A DNA stretch of 60,779 nucleotides from an uncultured Clostridia bacterium. Lineage in GTDB: Bacteria; Bacillota; Clostridia; Oscillospirales; Oscillospiraceae. A model generated the notes under the pieces. The model did not search any database, had not been told where the DNA came from, and was given only the letters and a program-made list of their open reading frames with translations. Location: positions 1 to 60,779 of the forward strand of contig CAMVTO010000001.1 in NCBI GenBank assembly GCA_947170435.1, read 5' to 3'. A program made the position numbers and the translations under genes. This document shows, piece by piece, positions 25,351 through 34,938 of this stretch (the first letter of the stretch is position 1; each line of letters begins with the position of its first letter).

Positions 25351-26190
25351 TTACTCTACAATCTCATAGTCTTTGATGATAAACACTTCCGTCAGCGCGT
25401 TATAGTCCACCAGCGGCGCAAGCACCGCGTACTGGGCAAGGCCATTGTCGTCCGCCTCCACGCGCTCCACAACACCCAGCGCAATGTTGGAGGGATAGTA
25501 CCCGCCAAGGCCGGAGGTCATGATATAGTCGCCCACCAGCAGCGCCGTGTCTGCCGGGAGGTAGGTCACCTTCAGCTTGTTTTTCTGCATCAGGGCAAAG
25601 TCGCCCTCGGCGATCACCACGTCGCCGGTGCGGAACACCAGCGCGCCAATCTCGGTGTCGGTGTCCACCAGCTCCTGCACGGTGCACCAGTTGAGCCCCG
25701 CCTCGGTCACAATGCCGATCATATAGCCCTCGCTGCTGACCACCACATTGTTCACCGCGACGCCGTGGTTCGTGCCGCGGTTCAGCGTCAGTGTCCGCGT
25801 CCAGTTGCTGCCGGAGTGCTCGAGCACCTTGGCAGACTCAAAGACAAAGTCCCGTCGCTGCTCCCGCAGGCCAAGCAGCTCCCGCAGCAGCTTGTTCTCC
25901 TCGCGGTCACGCTCCGCCTGCTGCTCGTCGGCGCGCAGCGTCGCCAGCTCATCGCGCAGCTTCTGATTTTCCGCAAGCAACTCGTTGTAGTCGGCATAGT
26001 AGTGCCGCTTGTCCTCAAACCAGCCGGTCACGCCCGTCGCCGCCGCGCGAAACGGCGAGGCAACGATACCCATGGCGTTGCGCATAATCGACGAGGTGGC
26101 CGAGAAGTATGACAGCACGCTGAGCAGCACCGCCAGCAGCACCGTCGCCGCCAGCACCCAGATGCCGTATTTGGAGAAAAATTTTTTCAT
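25351..26190 (-). CDS. mreC: Rod shape-determining protein MreC
   Basis: A 279-residue bitopic protein scaffolding PBP2 and MreD. Seen: a membrane helix (about 9-28), a coiled coil (about 65-105, with ELLAENQKLRDELATLR), and two beta domains containing LNRGTNHGVAVNNVVVSSEGYMIG and VGDYIMTSGLGGYYPSNIALG. mreB is absent; the operon upstream is maf, a U32 gene and zapA. Confidence 0.93.
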   Translation of the reverse strand: MKKFFSKYGIWVLAATVLLAVLLSVLSYFSATSSIMRNAMGIVASPFRAAATGVTGWFEDKRHYYADYNELLAENQKLRDELATLRADEQQAERDREENKLLRELLGLREQRRDFVFESAKVLEHSGSNWTRTLTLNRGTNHGVAVNNVVVSSEGYMIGIVTEAGLNWCTVQELVDTDTEIGALVFRTGDVVIAEGDFALMQKNKLKVTYLPADTALLVGDYIMTSGLGGYYPSNIALGVVERVEADDNGLAQYAVLAPLVDYNALTEVFIIKDYEIVE

Positions 26191-26203
26191 CCCGTTGCCA
26201 ACC

Positions 26204-26791
26204 TTATAATAGATGTACGCCGAACGCCCGCAACGCCTGTGCCAGCGGCATGACCGGCAGACCCATCACGTTGAAAAAGTCGCCGTCGATGCGCTCTACC
26301 AGCAGTGAACCAACGCCCTGGATACCGTACGCGCCCGCCTTGTCCATCGGCTCGCCGGTGGAGATATACGCGCGCAGCTCCGCCTCCGTCGCCGCGCGAA
26401 AGTACACGTCCGTCGTCGTGGTAAAGGCAATCGCCTTCTCGCCCTGTCGCACCGTCACGCCGGTGCAGACCGTGTGGTGCCGTCCCGCCAGCTCCGTGAG
26501 CATCCGCAGCGCGTCCGCCTCGTCCCGGGGCTTGCCCAGACGCTCGTCATCCAGAAACACCATCGTGTCCGCTGTAATGACAATGTCCTCCGCCCCCGTG
26601 AGCTTCTTCGCCGCCTCCGCCTTGGCGCGGGCAATGTGCGACACGGTTTCCTGTGCCGTCAGTCCGGCAGGGCAGGATTCGTCCGCCTCCGGCTTTACCA
26701 CGTCAAACTCCGTCACACCAATGCGGCGCAGCAGCTCCTGCCGCCGCGGAGAACCGGAGGCCAGAACAATATGTTTTGTAGAATCTTCCAT
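26204..26791 (-). CDS. maf: Maf/YhdE-type nucleoside triphosphate pyrophosphatase
   Basis: A 195-residue Maf protein, a house-cleaning pyrophosphatase for dTTP, UTP and modified nucleotides in the cytoplasm. Seen: LASGSPRRQELLRRIG at the N-terminus, VITADTMVFLDD, RLGKPRDEADALRML, and GAYGIQGVGSLLVERIDGDFFNVMGLPV. AAAGGG is 10 nt before the ATG at 26791. It shares a transcript with mreC, as in Bacillus (maf-radC-mreB). Confidence 0.93.
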   Translation of the reverse strand: MEDSTKHIVLASGSPRRQELLRRIGVTEFDVVKPEADESCPAGLTAQETVSHIARAKAEAAKKLTGAEDIVITADTMVFLDDERLGKPRDEADALRMLTELAGRHHTVCTGVTVRQGEKAIAFTTTTDVYFRAATEAELRAYISTGEPMDKAGAYGIQGVGSLLVERIDGDFFNVMGLPVMPLAQALRAFGVHLL

Positions 26792-26814
26792 TATTATTAC
26801 CCTTTGTAATCGTT

Positions 26815-28848
26815 TTACTCCACGCCGCGATAAAACAGCCCGCGGGTCAGATCCTCCGGCGCGCAGTCTGCGCCGTCGATGTGGGCGCGGAGAATCGCGG
26901 CGCACTGCTCCGGCGTCTCCGTGGTGAAGCGCAGCCGCGCATAGGTGAGTCCGATGTCCTGCCAGTCGCTGCGCCTGCCGAGGTAAAGCGTCTTGGCGTT
27001 CTCGATCTCGCAGCGCCCGCCGAACACGTCCAGCACCGGGAAGCACTCGCTCCGCCGATCGGTCAGCGTGCGGGACGCGCCCGCGTCGATCCGGTTGTCG
27101 ATGATCATCAGCGGCAGCCGCCCGTAGATCACCGCCTCGCAGGGCAGGCATTTTTGCAGGTCGCGGATCTGCTCGCGCCGCAGCTCAAACGACACCGCAG
27201 CGCTGTCCAATCCCTGCTCCTTCAAGAAACGCAGGGCGGCAGAGTTGAATACGTTTAGCGATAATTCGCCGCATTTTTCCAAATCGTAATCGCGCGTCAG
27301 CGCCAGATGCCCCAGATTGCCGATGCCGACCGCCGTCAGGCCCTGCTCGCAAAGCGCCGTCAGCATCTCGCGCAGGCGCGGCTCGTCTGCCGTGCGATAC
27401 ACCCGGGGAAGGATGGCGCAGAAGCGGGCGGAGGGGTAGCGGGCGATGTCGACCTTGGCAAGCTCGTCGATTGGTATGCCGATCCGCGCCGGTGCGCAAT
27501 CCACCAGCGCGCCGGTCAGCTGCTCCGCACGGTGCAGCGTCACGGTGAGCCGCGGCGGCTCAGCGGGATTCGGAACCGATTCCGGCGCGGTGTAGGGAAG
27601 GCTGCGCCGCTCCGGCAGCGCGGTGCGAGCCGCCTCCAGACCCATAAGCGCATCACGACGGAGCGCATTGAGCGCGGCGGCGGAGACGGCAAGGCCGTCG
27701 TCCACGTCCACGGCGCAGTCCGAGACAGAGAATGCCGTGCCGCCGGTCTTGCGCAGGCGCGTTTCGATCTCCTCCGCCGTCAGGGCGCGGGTGCGCGCCG
27801 GCTCGCTCTTGGGGCCGGTGGCGGTGACGGCATGGCCGTCGTCGTCCTCTGCGCGCAGCGCGATGGCCTCGCCCGCGCGAAGTGTGGCGGAGAAGCGCAC
27901 GGGCACCGTGCACAGCCTTTCCTGTTCATAGTCTGCGCGCAGCTGCGCAAACCATTCCTCCGGCCAGCGCTCGGTTGCCGGGCGCACACCGAACATCGAG
28001 AGGTCGTGCTTGCCGGTATAGTAACCGTCCGTAAAGCCGTCGCGGGAAAAGGCAGCGGCAAGCTGGGCGCGTTCCTCGTCCGTGGGCTTGCGATGCTCGC
28101 GGAGCAGGCGGGCATAGATACCCGTCACCGCGGCAACGTACTCCGGGCGTTTCATGCGTCCCTCCAGCTTGAGGCACGCCACGCCCATGTCCTGCAATTC
28201 GCTCACATAGTCCGCGAGGTTGTTGTCGCGCAGGCTCAGCGGATGGCCGCCGTTGTAGGGGAGGCGGCAGGGCTGGGCGCAGAGTCCGCGGTTGCCGCTG
28301 CGCTGGCCGATGACGGCGCTCATGGCGCACTGACCGGAGACGCAGACGCACAGCGCGCCGTGGACAAAGACCTCCAGCTCGATGGGGCTTTTGGCGCACA
28401 GCTCCGCGATCTCGTCGCGGGAAAGCTCGCGGGAGAGCACCGCGCGCGTCATACCGAGCCGCGCCGCCTCCTCAATGCCGGAGAGGGTATGCACGGTCAT
28501 CTGGGTGCTGGCGTGAAGCGGTACGTCCGGGATCACGCGGCGGAGCGTGTCCAGCACGCCCCAGTCCTGCACCAAAATCGCGTCGACGCCCGCCTCGCTC
28601 GCCCCATGGGCGACGGAGGACAGCGCGTGCAGCTCGCGGTCGTTGACCAGGGTATTTAAGGTAAGATACACGCGGACACCGCGCAGATGGCAGTACGCCG
28701 CCACGCCGCGCAGCTCGTCGAGGGTAAAATTGCGCGCGCTGCGGCGGGCGTTGAACTCGTCAACGCCTAAGTAGACGGCATTCGCACCGTTTTGCACGGC
28801 GGCGATGAGTGCCTCGCGGGAGCCAGCGGGGGCAAGAAGTTCGGTCAT
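26815..28848 (-). CDS. U32-family protein, RlhA-like (rRNA hydroxylation)
   Basis: A 677-residue member of peptidase family U32 with the C-terminal extension (DUF3656-like) found in RlhA/YdcP. Family members bind an Fe-S cluster and hydroxylate tRNA or rRNA; RlhA makes 5-hydroxycytidine in 23S rRNA. Seen: MTELLAPAGSREALIAAVQNGANAVYLG at the start, FVHGALCVCVSGQC, and the Cys-rich GQRSGNRGLCAQPCRLPYN. The historical name 'collagenase/peptidase' is unlikely to describe its reaction. It follows zapA by 3 bp, an arrangement common in Clostridia. Confidence 0.87.
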   Translation of the reverse strand: MTELLAPAGSREALIAAVQNGANAVYLGVDEFNARRSARNFTLDELRGVAAYCHLRGVRVYLTLNTLVNDRELHALSSVAHGASEAGVDAILVQDWGVLDTLRRVIPDVPLHASTQMTVHTLSGIEEAARLGMTRAVLSRELSRDEIAELCAKSPIELEVFVHGALCVCVSGQCAMSAVIGQRSGNRGLCAQPCRLPYNGGHPLSLRDNNLADYVSELQDMGVACLKLEGRMKRPEYVAAVTGIYARLLREHRKPTDEERAQLAAAFSRDGFTDGYYTGKHDLSMFGVRPATERWPEEWFAQLRADYEQERLCTVPVRFSATLRAGEAIALRAEDDDGHAVTATGPKSEPARTRALTAEEIETRLRKTGGTAFSVSDCAVDVDDGLAVSAAALNALRRDALMGLEAARTALPERRSLPYTAPESVPNPAEPPRLTVTLHRAEQLTGALVDCAPARIGIPIDELAKVDIARYPSARFCAILPRVYRTADEPRLREMLTALCEQGLTAVGIGNLGHLALTRDYDLEKCGELSLNVFNSAALRFLKEQGLDSAAVSFELRREQIRDLQKCLPCEAVIYGRLPLMIIDNRIDAGASRTLTDRRSECFPVLDVFGGRCEIENAKTLYLGRRSDWQDIGLTYARLRFTTETPEQCAAILRAHIDGADCAPEDLTRGLFYRGVE

Positions 28849-28851
28849 GGG

Positions 28852-29169
28852 TTACCTCTTGGCGTTTTGCAGCTTGAACAGCTCGCGTTTGAGCTCGCTG
28901 GCCTCGTTGCGCGCGCGGCTCGCCTCGTCGCTGTACTCCTTGAGCTGGGCGCGGAGCTTGTCCGTCGCCTCCCGCTCCTTGAACAGCTCGTCCGCAATAT
29001 TGACGGCAGTCAATACCGCCGCGTCACTGCGGCCGACCTTCGCGCTCTCCAGCAGCTCGCTGAGCTTGCCGTCCACATAGGCGCCGATCTTCTCCATGTA
29101 AGACGGCGCTTCCTCGGCAACCAGCGTGTAATCCTCGCCGCAAATGCTGACGGTGACTCGATTTTCCAT
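28852..29169 (-). CDS. zapA: Cell division protein ZapA
   Basis: A 105-residue ZapA that cross-links FtsZ filaments at the division ring. Seen: NRVTVSICGEDYTLVAEEAPSYMEKIGAYVDGKL (head domain, N-terminal) and a long C-terminal coiled coil (about 55-105). The ATG at 29169 fits the conserved start and has AGGATT close by. First gene of the zapA-U32-maf-mreCD-mrdA unit. Its leader holds a perfect 10-bp hairpin (29205-29245). Confidence 0.92.
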   Translation of the reverse strand: MENRVTVSICGEDYTLVAEEAPSYMEKIGAYVDGKLSELLESAKVGRSDAAVLTAVNIADELFKEREATDKLRAQLKEYSDEASRARNEASELKRELFKLQNAKR

Positions 29170-29204
29170 AATCCTATCCCGTTCCTTTCCATCGGATTCA
29201 TACG

Positions 29205-29245
29205 GAAGCGCTGAACAAATCACGCGTTGATTGACTCAGCGCTTC
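29205..29245 (-). repeat. Hairpin in the zapA leader
   Basis: GAAGCGCTGA (29205-29214) and TCAGCGCTTC (29236-29245) form a perfect stem with a 21-nt loop, 36 nt upstream of the zapA start. No T run; role unknown. Confidence 0.5.
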
Positions 29246-29323
29246 TCAAAGGCACTATTCCACCTATTGATTCACTTGATACTATATCACGAAAGGTCTG
29301 TCGTGAAAAGGGAAATTTTCTTA

Positions 29324-29352
29324 TTTACGAAATTGCTGTTTTATAGTAGAAT
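29324..29352 (+). promoter_or_regulatory. Sigma-A promoter of the dnaD-dnaI genes
   Basis: TTTACG (29324-29329), 17-bp spacer, TAGAAT (29347-29352). Predicted start near 29359, which supports the GTG start at 29386 over the ATG at 29362. Confidence 0.75.
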
Positions 29353-29385
29353 AATTGGGTTATGAAACGAAAGGGGGCGGACGCC

Positions 29386-30309
29386 GTGAGTGAATATACT
29401 CTCCATCTCAAGCGCGAGGAAAACATCACCCTCGGCGCGGGCGCGGTGCGCCGTCTCATCGAGGGCCGCAACGGCGACGCGGCGCTGCTGTATCTGTGTC
29501 TGGCACGGCGCGGCGCGTCGCAGCCGGAGCAGCTGCGCGCAGAGCTTGCGTGGAGTGAGGCGGAATTCGCCGCCGCGGAGCGCGCGCTGCGCGACATGGG
29601 CCTCATCGGCCCCAGCGAGGAGGTCGATGCGCCGCAAGCGCCCCAAACGCAAAAACCCGTCCAACGCGAGCCGGAGTCCACCATGCCGGAGTACAGTCGG
29701 GACGATGTGGCGCAAAAGCTGGAGAGCGACGCCGCCTTTGCCGCGGTGCTGCGGGAGGTGGAGCGCAAGCTCGGCCGGCTCAGCGACCCGTCGGTGCGCA
29801 AGCTGCTGGGCCTGTACGACTTTTTGGGTCTCCCCGCGGATGTGCTGCTGCTGCTGGTGAACTACTGCATCGAGCGAAGGGCGGAGCAGTTTGGGGAAGG
29901 GCGGCTTCCCACCATGAGCGAGATCGAGAAGGAGGCGTACCGCTGGGCGCGGCTGGAGCTGTTCTCCTTTGCCGCCGCGGACGCGTATCTCCAGCGCGAA
30001 CGCCGCAAGCGGGACGGCTACCCCGCATACTTAAGCGCCATCGGCATCAAGAACCGCGTCGCCGTCCCCAGCGAGGAAAAGTATCTCAGCGCGTGGTCGG
30101 AGATGGGCTTCCCGCCGGAAACCGTCGCCGTCGCCTACGACAGGACGGTGCTCAAGTGCGGCGAGTTCAAGTGGCCCTACTGCAACGGCATCTTAAAGCG
30201 CTGGCACGAAAAGGGCCTGCACACGCCCGACGAGGTCCGCGCGGAGAATAAGCCGCGCAAGGCAGACACCGGCAAGAACCGCAACGCGTGGATGAAAGAC
30301 TACGTTTAA
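29386..30309 (+). CDS. DnaD-domain replication initiation protein
   Basis: A 307-residue primosome protein with an N-terminal winged-helix region (about 1-75) and a DnaD/DnaB-type C-terminal helical domain. The typical ending motif is present (TVAVAYDRTVLKCGEFKWPYCNGILKRWHEKG). In Firmicutes DnaD and DnaB remodel oriC DNA and help load the replicative helicase. The GTG start has AAGGGGG 8 nt upstream. The next gene, a DnaI/DnaC-type loader, starts 12 bp after the stop, so both belong to one helicase-loading unit. Confidence 0.87.
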   Translation: MSEYTLHLKREENITLGAGAVRRLIEGRNGDAALLYLCLARRGASQPEQLRAELAWSEAEFAAAERALRDMGLIGPSEEVDAPQAPQTQKPVQREPESTMPEYSRDDVAQKLESDAAFAAVLREVERKLGRLSDPSVRKLLGLYDFLGLPADVLLLLVNYCIERRAEQFGEGRLPTMSEIEKEAYRWARLELFSFAAADAYLQRERRKRDGYPAYLSAIGIKNRVAVPSEEKYLSAWSEMGFPPETVAVAYDRTVLKCGEFKWPYCNGILKRWHEKGLHTPDEVRAENKPRKADTGKNRNAWMKDYV

Positions 30310-30320
30310 AGGGGGTCGCT

Positions 30321-31310
30321 ATGGCATACGACGGCAAGATCCTGCGCCGGGCAACGGCGCGTTATGACGAGGACAAGCAGCGCCGCGCGGAGGAATTCCG
30401 CGCGCGCCAGCGCATCTGCTACGGCAAGGAGCCGCGGCTGGAGGAGATCGACCGCGAGCTGCGGCTCACCATGGCGAAGATCGTCCAGAGCGGACTTCGC
30501 CGGGGCACCGATCCCCGCAGCGCCATCGCGGCGCTCAAGGAGGAAAACCTCGCCTTGCAGCGGGAGCGCGGCGAGCTGCTCGCCGGCCTCGGCTACCCGG
30601 TGGACTACCTCATTGAGCAGCCCAACTGCAAACGTTGCAACGACAGCGGCTGGACGGACGACGGCATGTGCCGCTGCCTGCGGGATTACTACGCCCGCGA
30701 GCAGAACGCGGAGCTGTCCCGGCTTTTGGATCTGGGCCATCAGAGCTTTGAGACCTTCAACTTTGACTTTTATAGCAGGCTTCCTGACCTTGAGCAAGGC
30801 ATCTCGCCCTATCAGCTCATGGAAAAGAATTTCGATACCTGCCGGGACTACGCCTACGAGTTCTCCGCCAGGAGCGGCAACCTGCTGCTCTCCGGCGACC
30901 CGGGGCTCGGCAAGACCTTCCTCTCCGCCAGCATCGCCCGCGTCGTCAGCGATCACGGGTACTCCGTGGTCTATGACACTGCCGCTCATATTTTCGAGCG
31001 CATGGAGACGCAGAAATTCAGCCGTGACGACGGCGACGAGGCGGACGACGACGTGACCCGCTATCTCAAATGCGACCTGCTGATCCTCGACGACCTCGGC
31101 ACCGAGATGACCACCGGCTTCGTGCAGAGCGCGCTGTATCGCATCATCAACACCCGCCTGATGGAGAACCGCAAGACCATCATCTCCACCAACCTGAACC
31201 CCGCGGAGCTGGGCAAGCGCTATGGCGCGGCGATCCAGTCGCGGCTGGAAGGGGAGTACCGCATCCTGCCGTTCTTCGGCGATGATATCCGAAAGCTGAA
31301 ACGCAAATAG
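30321..31310 (+). CDS. dnaI: Helicase loader ATPase, DnaI/DnaC type
   Basis: A 329-residue AAA+ protein. The N-terminal half contains a small zinc-knuckle-like Cys cluster (CKRCNDSGWTDDGMCRC), as in DnaI helicase-binding domains. The ATPase half has Walker A GDPGLGKTF, Walker B LLILDDLGTE, sensor 1 ISTNLNP and the arginine finger region SRLEGEY. It should load the replicative helicase together with the DnaD-like protein upstream. Start at 30321 because AAAGGGGG lies 5 nt before it. Confidence 0.9.
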   Translation: MAYDGKILRRATARYDEDKQRRAEEFRARQRICYGKEPRLEEIDRELRLTMAKIVQSGLRRGTDPRSAIAALKEENLALQRERGELLAGLGYPVDYLIEQPNCKRCNDSGWTDDGMCRCLRDYYAREQNAELSRLLDLGHQSFETFNFDFYSRLPDLEQGISPYQLMEKNFDTCRDYAYEFSARSGNLLLSGDPGLGKTFLSASIARVVSDHGYSVVYDTAAHIFERMETQKFSRDDGDEADDDVTRYLKCDLLILDDLGTEMTTGFVQSALYRIINTRLMENRKTIISTNLNPAELGKRYGAAIQSRLEGEYRILPFFGDDIRKLKRK

Positions 31311-31324
31311 AAAAGAGGTGCGCC

Positions 31325-33202
31325 ATGGGGCACATCAAAAACGTCATCCTCGGCGGTGAAAGAGCAAGCCCGCTTGAGCGGGGTTTGCATCAGGTGTACC
31401 TCGCCGTGTTTCTCACCGCGTTTGCTGTGGCCAACGGCTTTTTTGCGCTGCGGCTCGCCTCCGACTCCTACGCCGCGCTGTGGGGTCCGGCGCTCTATGC
31501 GTCCTATTTTGAGCATCCGCCCCTTGTGCTGCTCAACCTCCTGCCCGCGATCCTGCTCATCGCGCTGGGCTGGTTTCTGACCCGCCGCGCCTGGGCGGCC
31601 TATCTGATCTCCGCCGTGCCGACCATCGGCTTTGCGCTGGTGAACTACTATAAGATTCAGCTGCGCGGGGACCCGTTCCTCGCCGCCGACTTCCGCCTGA
31701 TCCGCACCATGAGCGGCATCCTCGGTCATTATCACCTCAGTGTCACCCGGCTCATCCTCGCCATTGCCGCCGGCGCGTTCCTGATGCTGCTCTTTGCCGT
31801 CTTCCTGATGCCGAACAGCTTCCGAAGCCTCCGGCTTCGCCTCGGCGGCACGCTGGTCTGCCTCGCGCTGATCCCGCTGCTCTACACGCAGGTCTATCTG
31901 GACAACGCCACCTATTATAAGACGGTCAACAATGACGCGCTTCGGCACGAATGGTCGGATGTAGAGAGCTTTGTCTCCCGCGGATTCTGGTACCCGTTCA
32001 TCCGCAGCGTGCCCAAAGCGTTCCCCAAGCCGCCGGAGGGCTACAGCGCCAAGGGCGCGGAAGCGGTGCTCGCGGCGTACTCCGATGCGGATATTTCCCC
32101 GGAAAAACGCGTCACTGTCGTGGGCGTGATGGGCGAGGCGTTCACGGATTTAAGCGATTTCCCCTCGCTCGCGGAAATCCCCGCCGTGCGGGAGGTCTAC
32201 GCCCCGCTGCACGCGCTGGAGGCAAACTGCGTAAGCGGCGACCTGCTCACCAACATCTTCGCCGGCGGCACGGTGGACAGCGAGTGGGGCTTCCTCACCG
32301 GCTACTCCCACCACAGCGACTTCCGCGACGACGTGGACAGCTATGTGCGCTACTTCAAAACTCAGGGTTATGACGCGGTATACCGCCATCCGGGCTACGG
32401 CTGGTTTTACAACCGCACCAACATCAACCGCTATCTGGGCTTCGACGAGAGCGTGTTCACCGACAACGGCTTTGGCGAGCTGGTGAATCCCGCGTCCGCG
32501 CCCCGCCGCTCGGACAAGGTGCTGTTCGATTACCTCTACCGCGAGCTGGCCGCGCGCGGCGCCGACGACCCACCGCTGTTCTCGTTCTCTGTCACATACC
32601 AGAACCACGGCCCCTATGAGTCTCAGTCGACCAGCGGCATACGCTACCTGACCTCCGCCGCAACCGGCTGGTCGGAGGAGAGCTGCAACATTCTCAATAA
32701 CTACCTCAACGGCATCGCCGACACGATTTCGGAGCTGGTGCGCTTCACCGACGAGCTGGAGTCGCTGGATCGCCCCATCGTGCTCGTGTTCTTCGGCGAC
32801 CACAAGCCCTGGCTCGGCAACGACTCGTCGGTATATCGGGAACTTGAAGTAGACTTAGGCACAGAAACGATAGAAGGCTTCACCAACTACTACGCTACGC
32901 CCTACCTTATCTGGGCAAACCGGGCCGCAAAGCAGGCGCTGAACGCCGGCTTCACCGGTACGGGGGAGACGATCTCGCCCTGCTTCCTGATGGCGGAGCT
33001 GTTTGACCAGTGCGCATGGGAAGGCCCCGCGTTTATGCAGCTCCAGCGCGATATGCGCGCCGTCACGCCGCTGCTCCACGAGCGCGAGCTGTATTGGGAG
33101 GATGGCGCCCTCACCGACACGCTTTCCCCCAAGGCGGCGGAGGCCTATCAGCGATACCGCTGGGCGGAATACTGGCGCGAAACAAAAGGATTGCAAAAAT
33201 GA
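31325..33202 (+). CDS. LTA synthase-family sulfatase (LtaS-like)
   Basis: A 625-residue membrane protein with five N-terminal membrane helices (about 25-190) and an extracellular sulfatase-type domain. The domain shows the metal site GEAF near 258-262, the region GGTVDSEWGFLTGY, where the Thr matches the catalytic Thr of LtaS, YQNHGPYE and FGDHKPWLG. LtaS enzymes polymerise glycerol phosphate from phosphatidylglycerol onto a lipid anchor; relatives transfer phosphoglycerol to other glycans. The substrate here is open. It starts 14 bp after the helicase loader gene with AAAGAGGTG, and ends at a strong terminator. Confidence 0.87.
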   Translation: MGHIKNVILGGERASPLERGLHQVYLAVFLTAFAVANGFFALRLASDSYAALWGPALYASYFEHPPLVLLNLLPAILLIALGWFLTRRAWAAYLISAVPTIGFALVNYYKIQLRGDPFLAADFRLIRTMSGILGHYHLSVTRLILAIAAGAFLMLLFAVFLMPNSFRSLRLRLGGTLVCLALIPLLYTQVYLDNATYYKTVNNDALRHEWSDVESFVSRGFWYPFIRSVPKAFPKPPEGYSAKGAEAVLAAYSDADISPEKRVTVVGVMGEAFTDLSDFPSLAEIPAVREVYAPLHALEANCVSGDLLTNIFAGGTVDSEWGFLTGYSHHSDFRDDVDSYVRYFKTQGYDAVYRHPGYGWFYNRTNINRYLGFDESVFTDNGFGELVNPASAPRRSDKVLFDYLYRELAARGADDPPLFSFSVTYQNHGPYESQSTSGIRYLTSAATGWSEESCNILNNYLNGIADTISELVRFTDELESLDRPIVLVFFGDHKPWLGNDSSVYRELEVDLGTETIEGFTNYYATPYLIWANRAAKQALNAGFTGTGETISPCFLMAELFDQCAWEGPAFMQLQRDMRAVTPLLHERELYWEDGALTDTLSPKAAEAYQRYRWAEYWRETKGLQK

Positions 33203-33203
33203 A

Positions 33204-33235
33204 GAAACGCAGCCGTTTGGCTGCGTTTCTTTTAT
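33204..33235. terminator. Intrinsic terminator (convergent LtaS-like and glyS genes)
   Basis: GAAACGCAGCC / GGCTGCGTTTC stem with a GTTT loop, then TTTTA on plus. On minus the stem is followed by TTCATTTTT, so it may also end glyS. Confidence 0.88.
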
Positions 33236-33268
33236 CGACCGAACGTCGGTCTATTATTTTGCTCTATT

Positions 33269-34693
33269 TTAGAACTTCACTCGCTCAGCGAGGTACGCCT
33301 TGACCTCCTCGATGGGGAGTCGGATCTGCTTCATGGTGTCGCGCTCGCGGATCGTGACGCAGTGGTCGGCGGGGGTGTTCTCATCGCCCACGGTCTCGAA
33401 GTCGAAGGTGATGCAGTAGGGGGTACCGATCTCGTCCTCGCGGCGGTAGCGCTTGCCGATGGAGCCGGTCTCGTCGTAGTCGATCATGAAGTCCTTGGCA
33501 AGCTCGGCGTACAGCTCCTTGGCGGGGCCGGTGAGCACTTCCTTCTTGGAAAGGGGCAGGATCGCCGCCTTGTACGGCGCGAGCGCCGGGTGCAGGTGCA
33601 GCACGGTACGGATGTCGTCGTTGCCCTTCTTGTCCTGGCCGACCACTTCCTCGTCGTAGGCGTCACAGAGGAACGCAAGCGCCACGCGGTCGCAGCCGAG
33701 GGACGGCTCGATGACGTAGGGGATATAGTGCTCGTTGGTCTCGGGATCGAAGTAGGTAAGATCCTTGCCGCTGGCCTCCTGATGACGGCCAAGGTCGTAG
33801 TCCGTACGGTCGGCAATGCCCCACAGCTCACCCCAGTCGGTGAACGGGAACGCGTACTCGATATCCGTGGTGGCGCGGGAGTAGAACGCCAGCTCCGCCG
33901 GCTCATGGTCGCGCAGGCGCAGGTGCTCTTTGTCAATGCCGAGGCTGGTGAGCCAGTTGGTGCAGTAGTCTTTCCAGTACGCGAACCACTCGAGGTCGGT
34001 GCCGGGCTTGCAGAAGAACTCGCACTCCATCTGCTCGAACTCGCGGGTGCGGAAGGTGAAGTTGCCCGGGGTGATCTCGTTGCGGAACGCCTTGCCGACC
34101 TGGCAGACGCCGAACGGCAGCTTCTTGCGGGTGGTGCGGGCGATGTTCGCGAAGTTGACGAAGATGCCCTGCGCGGTCTCCGGGCGGAGATACACGGTGG
34201 AGCTGGAGTCCTCCGTGACGCCGATGGCGGTCTTGAACATCAGGTTGAACTTGCGGATGGGGGTGAAGTCATGCTTGCCGCACTGCGGGCAGACGACGTT
34301 CTCGTGCTCCGCGATGAACGCGTCCATCTCGTCGAAGGTCATGGCGTCGGTGTTGACGTCGGGGAACTCCTCGCCGATGAGCTTGTCCGCGCGGTGGCGG
34401 GCCTTGCACGCCTTGCAGTCCAGCAGGGGATCGGAGAAGCTCGCGACGTGGCCGGTGGTGACCCAGGTCTGCGGGTTCATGATGATGGCAGCATCGAGGC
34501 CGACGTTGTACGGGGACTCCTGCACAAACTTCTTGAGCCACGCCTTCTTGACGTTGTTCTTGAACTCCACACCCAGCGGGCCGTAGTCCCAGCTGTTGGC
34601 GAGACCGCCATAGATCTCGCTGCCGGGGAAGATGAAGCCGCGGCTCTTGCAGAGGTTGACGATGGAATCGAAATTCTTCTTGCTGTGTTCCAT
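33269..34693 (-). CDS. glyS: Glycyl-tRNA synthetase, dimeric (alpha2) type
   Basis: A 474-residue class II synthetase of the single-chain GlyQS type, charging tRNA-Gly (one such tRNA, CCC, is at 6196). Seen: [23 protein letters not shown] (motif 1 region), a zinc-type Cys pair set [11 protein letters not shown] and CPQCGK, motif 2 [19 protein letters not shown], and motif 3 [13 protein letters not shown]. The C-terminal anticodon-binding domain follows. Start at 34693 with AAGGAG upstream; 10 residues further upstream are excluded. This form differs from the alpha2beta2 enzyme of many other bacteria. Confidence 0.95.
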   Translation of the reverse strand: MEHSKKNFDSIVNLCKSRGFIFPGSEIYGGLANSWDYGPLGVEFKNNVKKAWLKKFVQESPYNVGLDAAIIMNPQTWVTTGHVASFSDPLLDCKACKARHRADKLIGEEFPDVNTDAMTFDEMDAFIAEHENVVCPQCGKHDFTPIRKFNLMFKTAIGVTEDSSSTVYLRPETAQGIFVNFANIARTTRKKLPFGVCQVGKAFRNEITPGNFTFRTREFEQMECEFFCKPGTDLEWFAYWKDYCTNWLTSLGIDKEHLRLRDHEPAELAFYSRATTDIEYAFPFTDWGELWGIADRTDYDLGRHQEASGKDLTYFDPETNEHYIPYVIEPSLGCDRVALAFLCDAYDEEVVGQDKKGNDDIRTVLHLHPALAPYKAAILPLSKKEVLTGPAKELYAELAKDFMIDYDETGSIGKRYRREDEIGTPYCITFDFETVGDENTPADHCVTIRERDTMKQIRLPIEEVKAYLAERVKF

Positions 34694-34732
34694 GGAAATC
34701 GCTCCTTTTTCTTCTAAATGCATAGTAAGGGT

Positions 34733-34762
34733 ATTTTATGATAGGTGGGGCGGCTTTGTCAA
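34733..34762 (-). promoter_or_regulatory. Sigma-A promoter of glyS
   Basis: Minus strand TTGACA (34757-34762), 18-bp spacer, TAAAAT (34733-34738), about 40 bp before the start codon. Confidence 0.8.
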
Positions 34763-34780
34763 GGAATTGCAAGGGGTTTG

Positions 34781-34938
34781 TACCCCCATTTTCTCTCTTT
34801 GGAGAGAGAAAACGGTGGTACCCGCCAAAAGAGAGAACACCAGAGGGGGTTTCGATTCCCCCTCTGGACTCCCCTAAAACGACCAAAGGGAGGGCCGCTG
34901 CCCTCCCTTGTGGAATCCCTCCGGGGGATTCAAGTCTC
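34781..34938 (-). repeat. Left flanking repeat of the XRE cassette
   Basis: Inverted relative to 35414-35567 and alignable over its whole length: GAGAC-TTGA, a CCCTCC hairpin, GGTCGTTT, a CCAGAGGGGG / CCCCCTCTGG hairpin with TTCGATT, GCGGG, then a TTTTCTCTCT / AGAGAGAAAA hairpin. It begins inside the last two sense codons of the XRE gene. Confidence 0.8.

Noticed and set aside
34813..34824. GGTGGTACCCGC resembles the T-box antiterminator sequence near glyS
   Set aside because: It reads on the plus strand, while glyS is minus and begins before it. No Stem I specifier loop or T-box bulge is present, and the sequence is explained as part of the cassette-flanking repeat.
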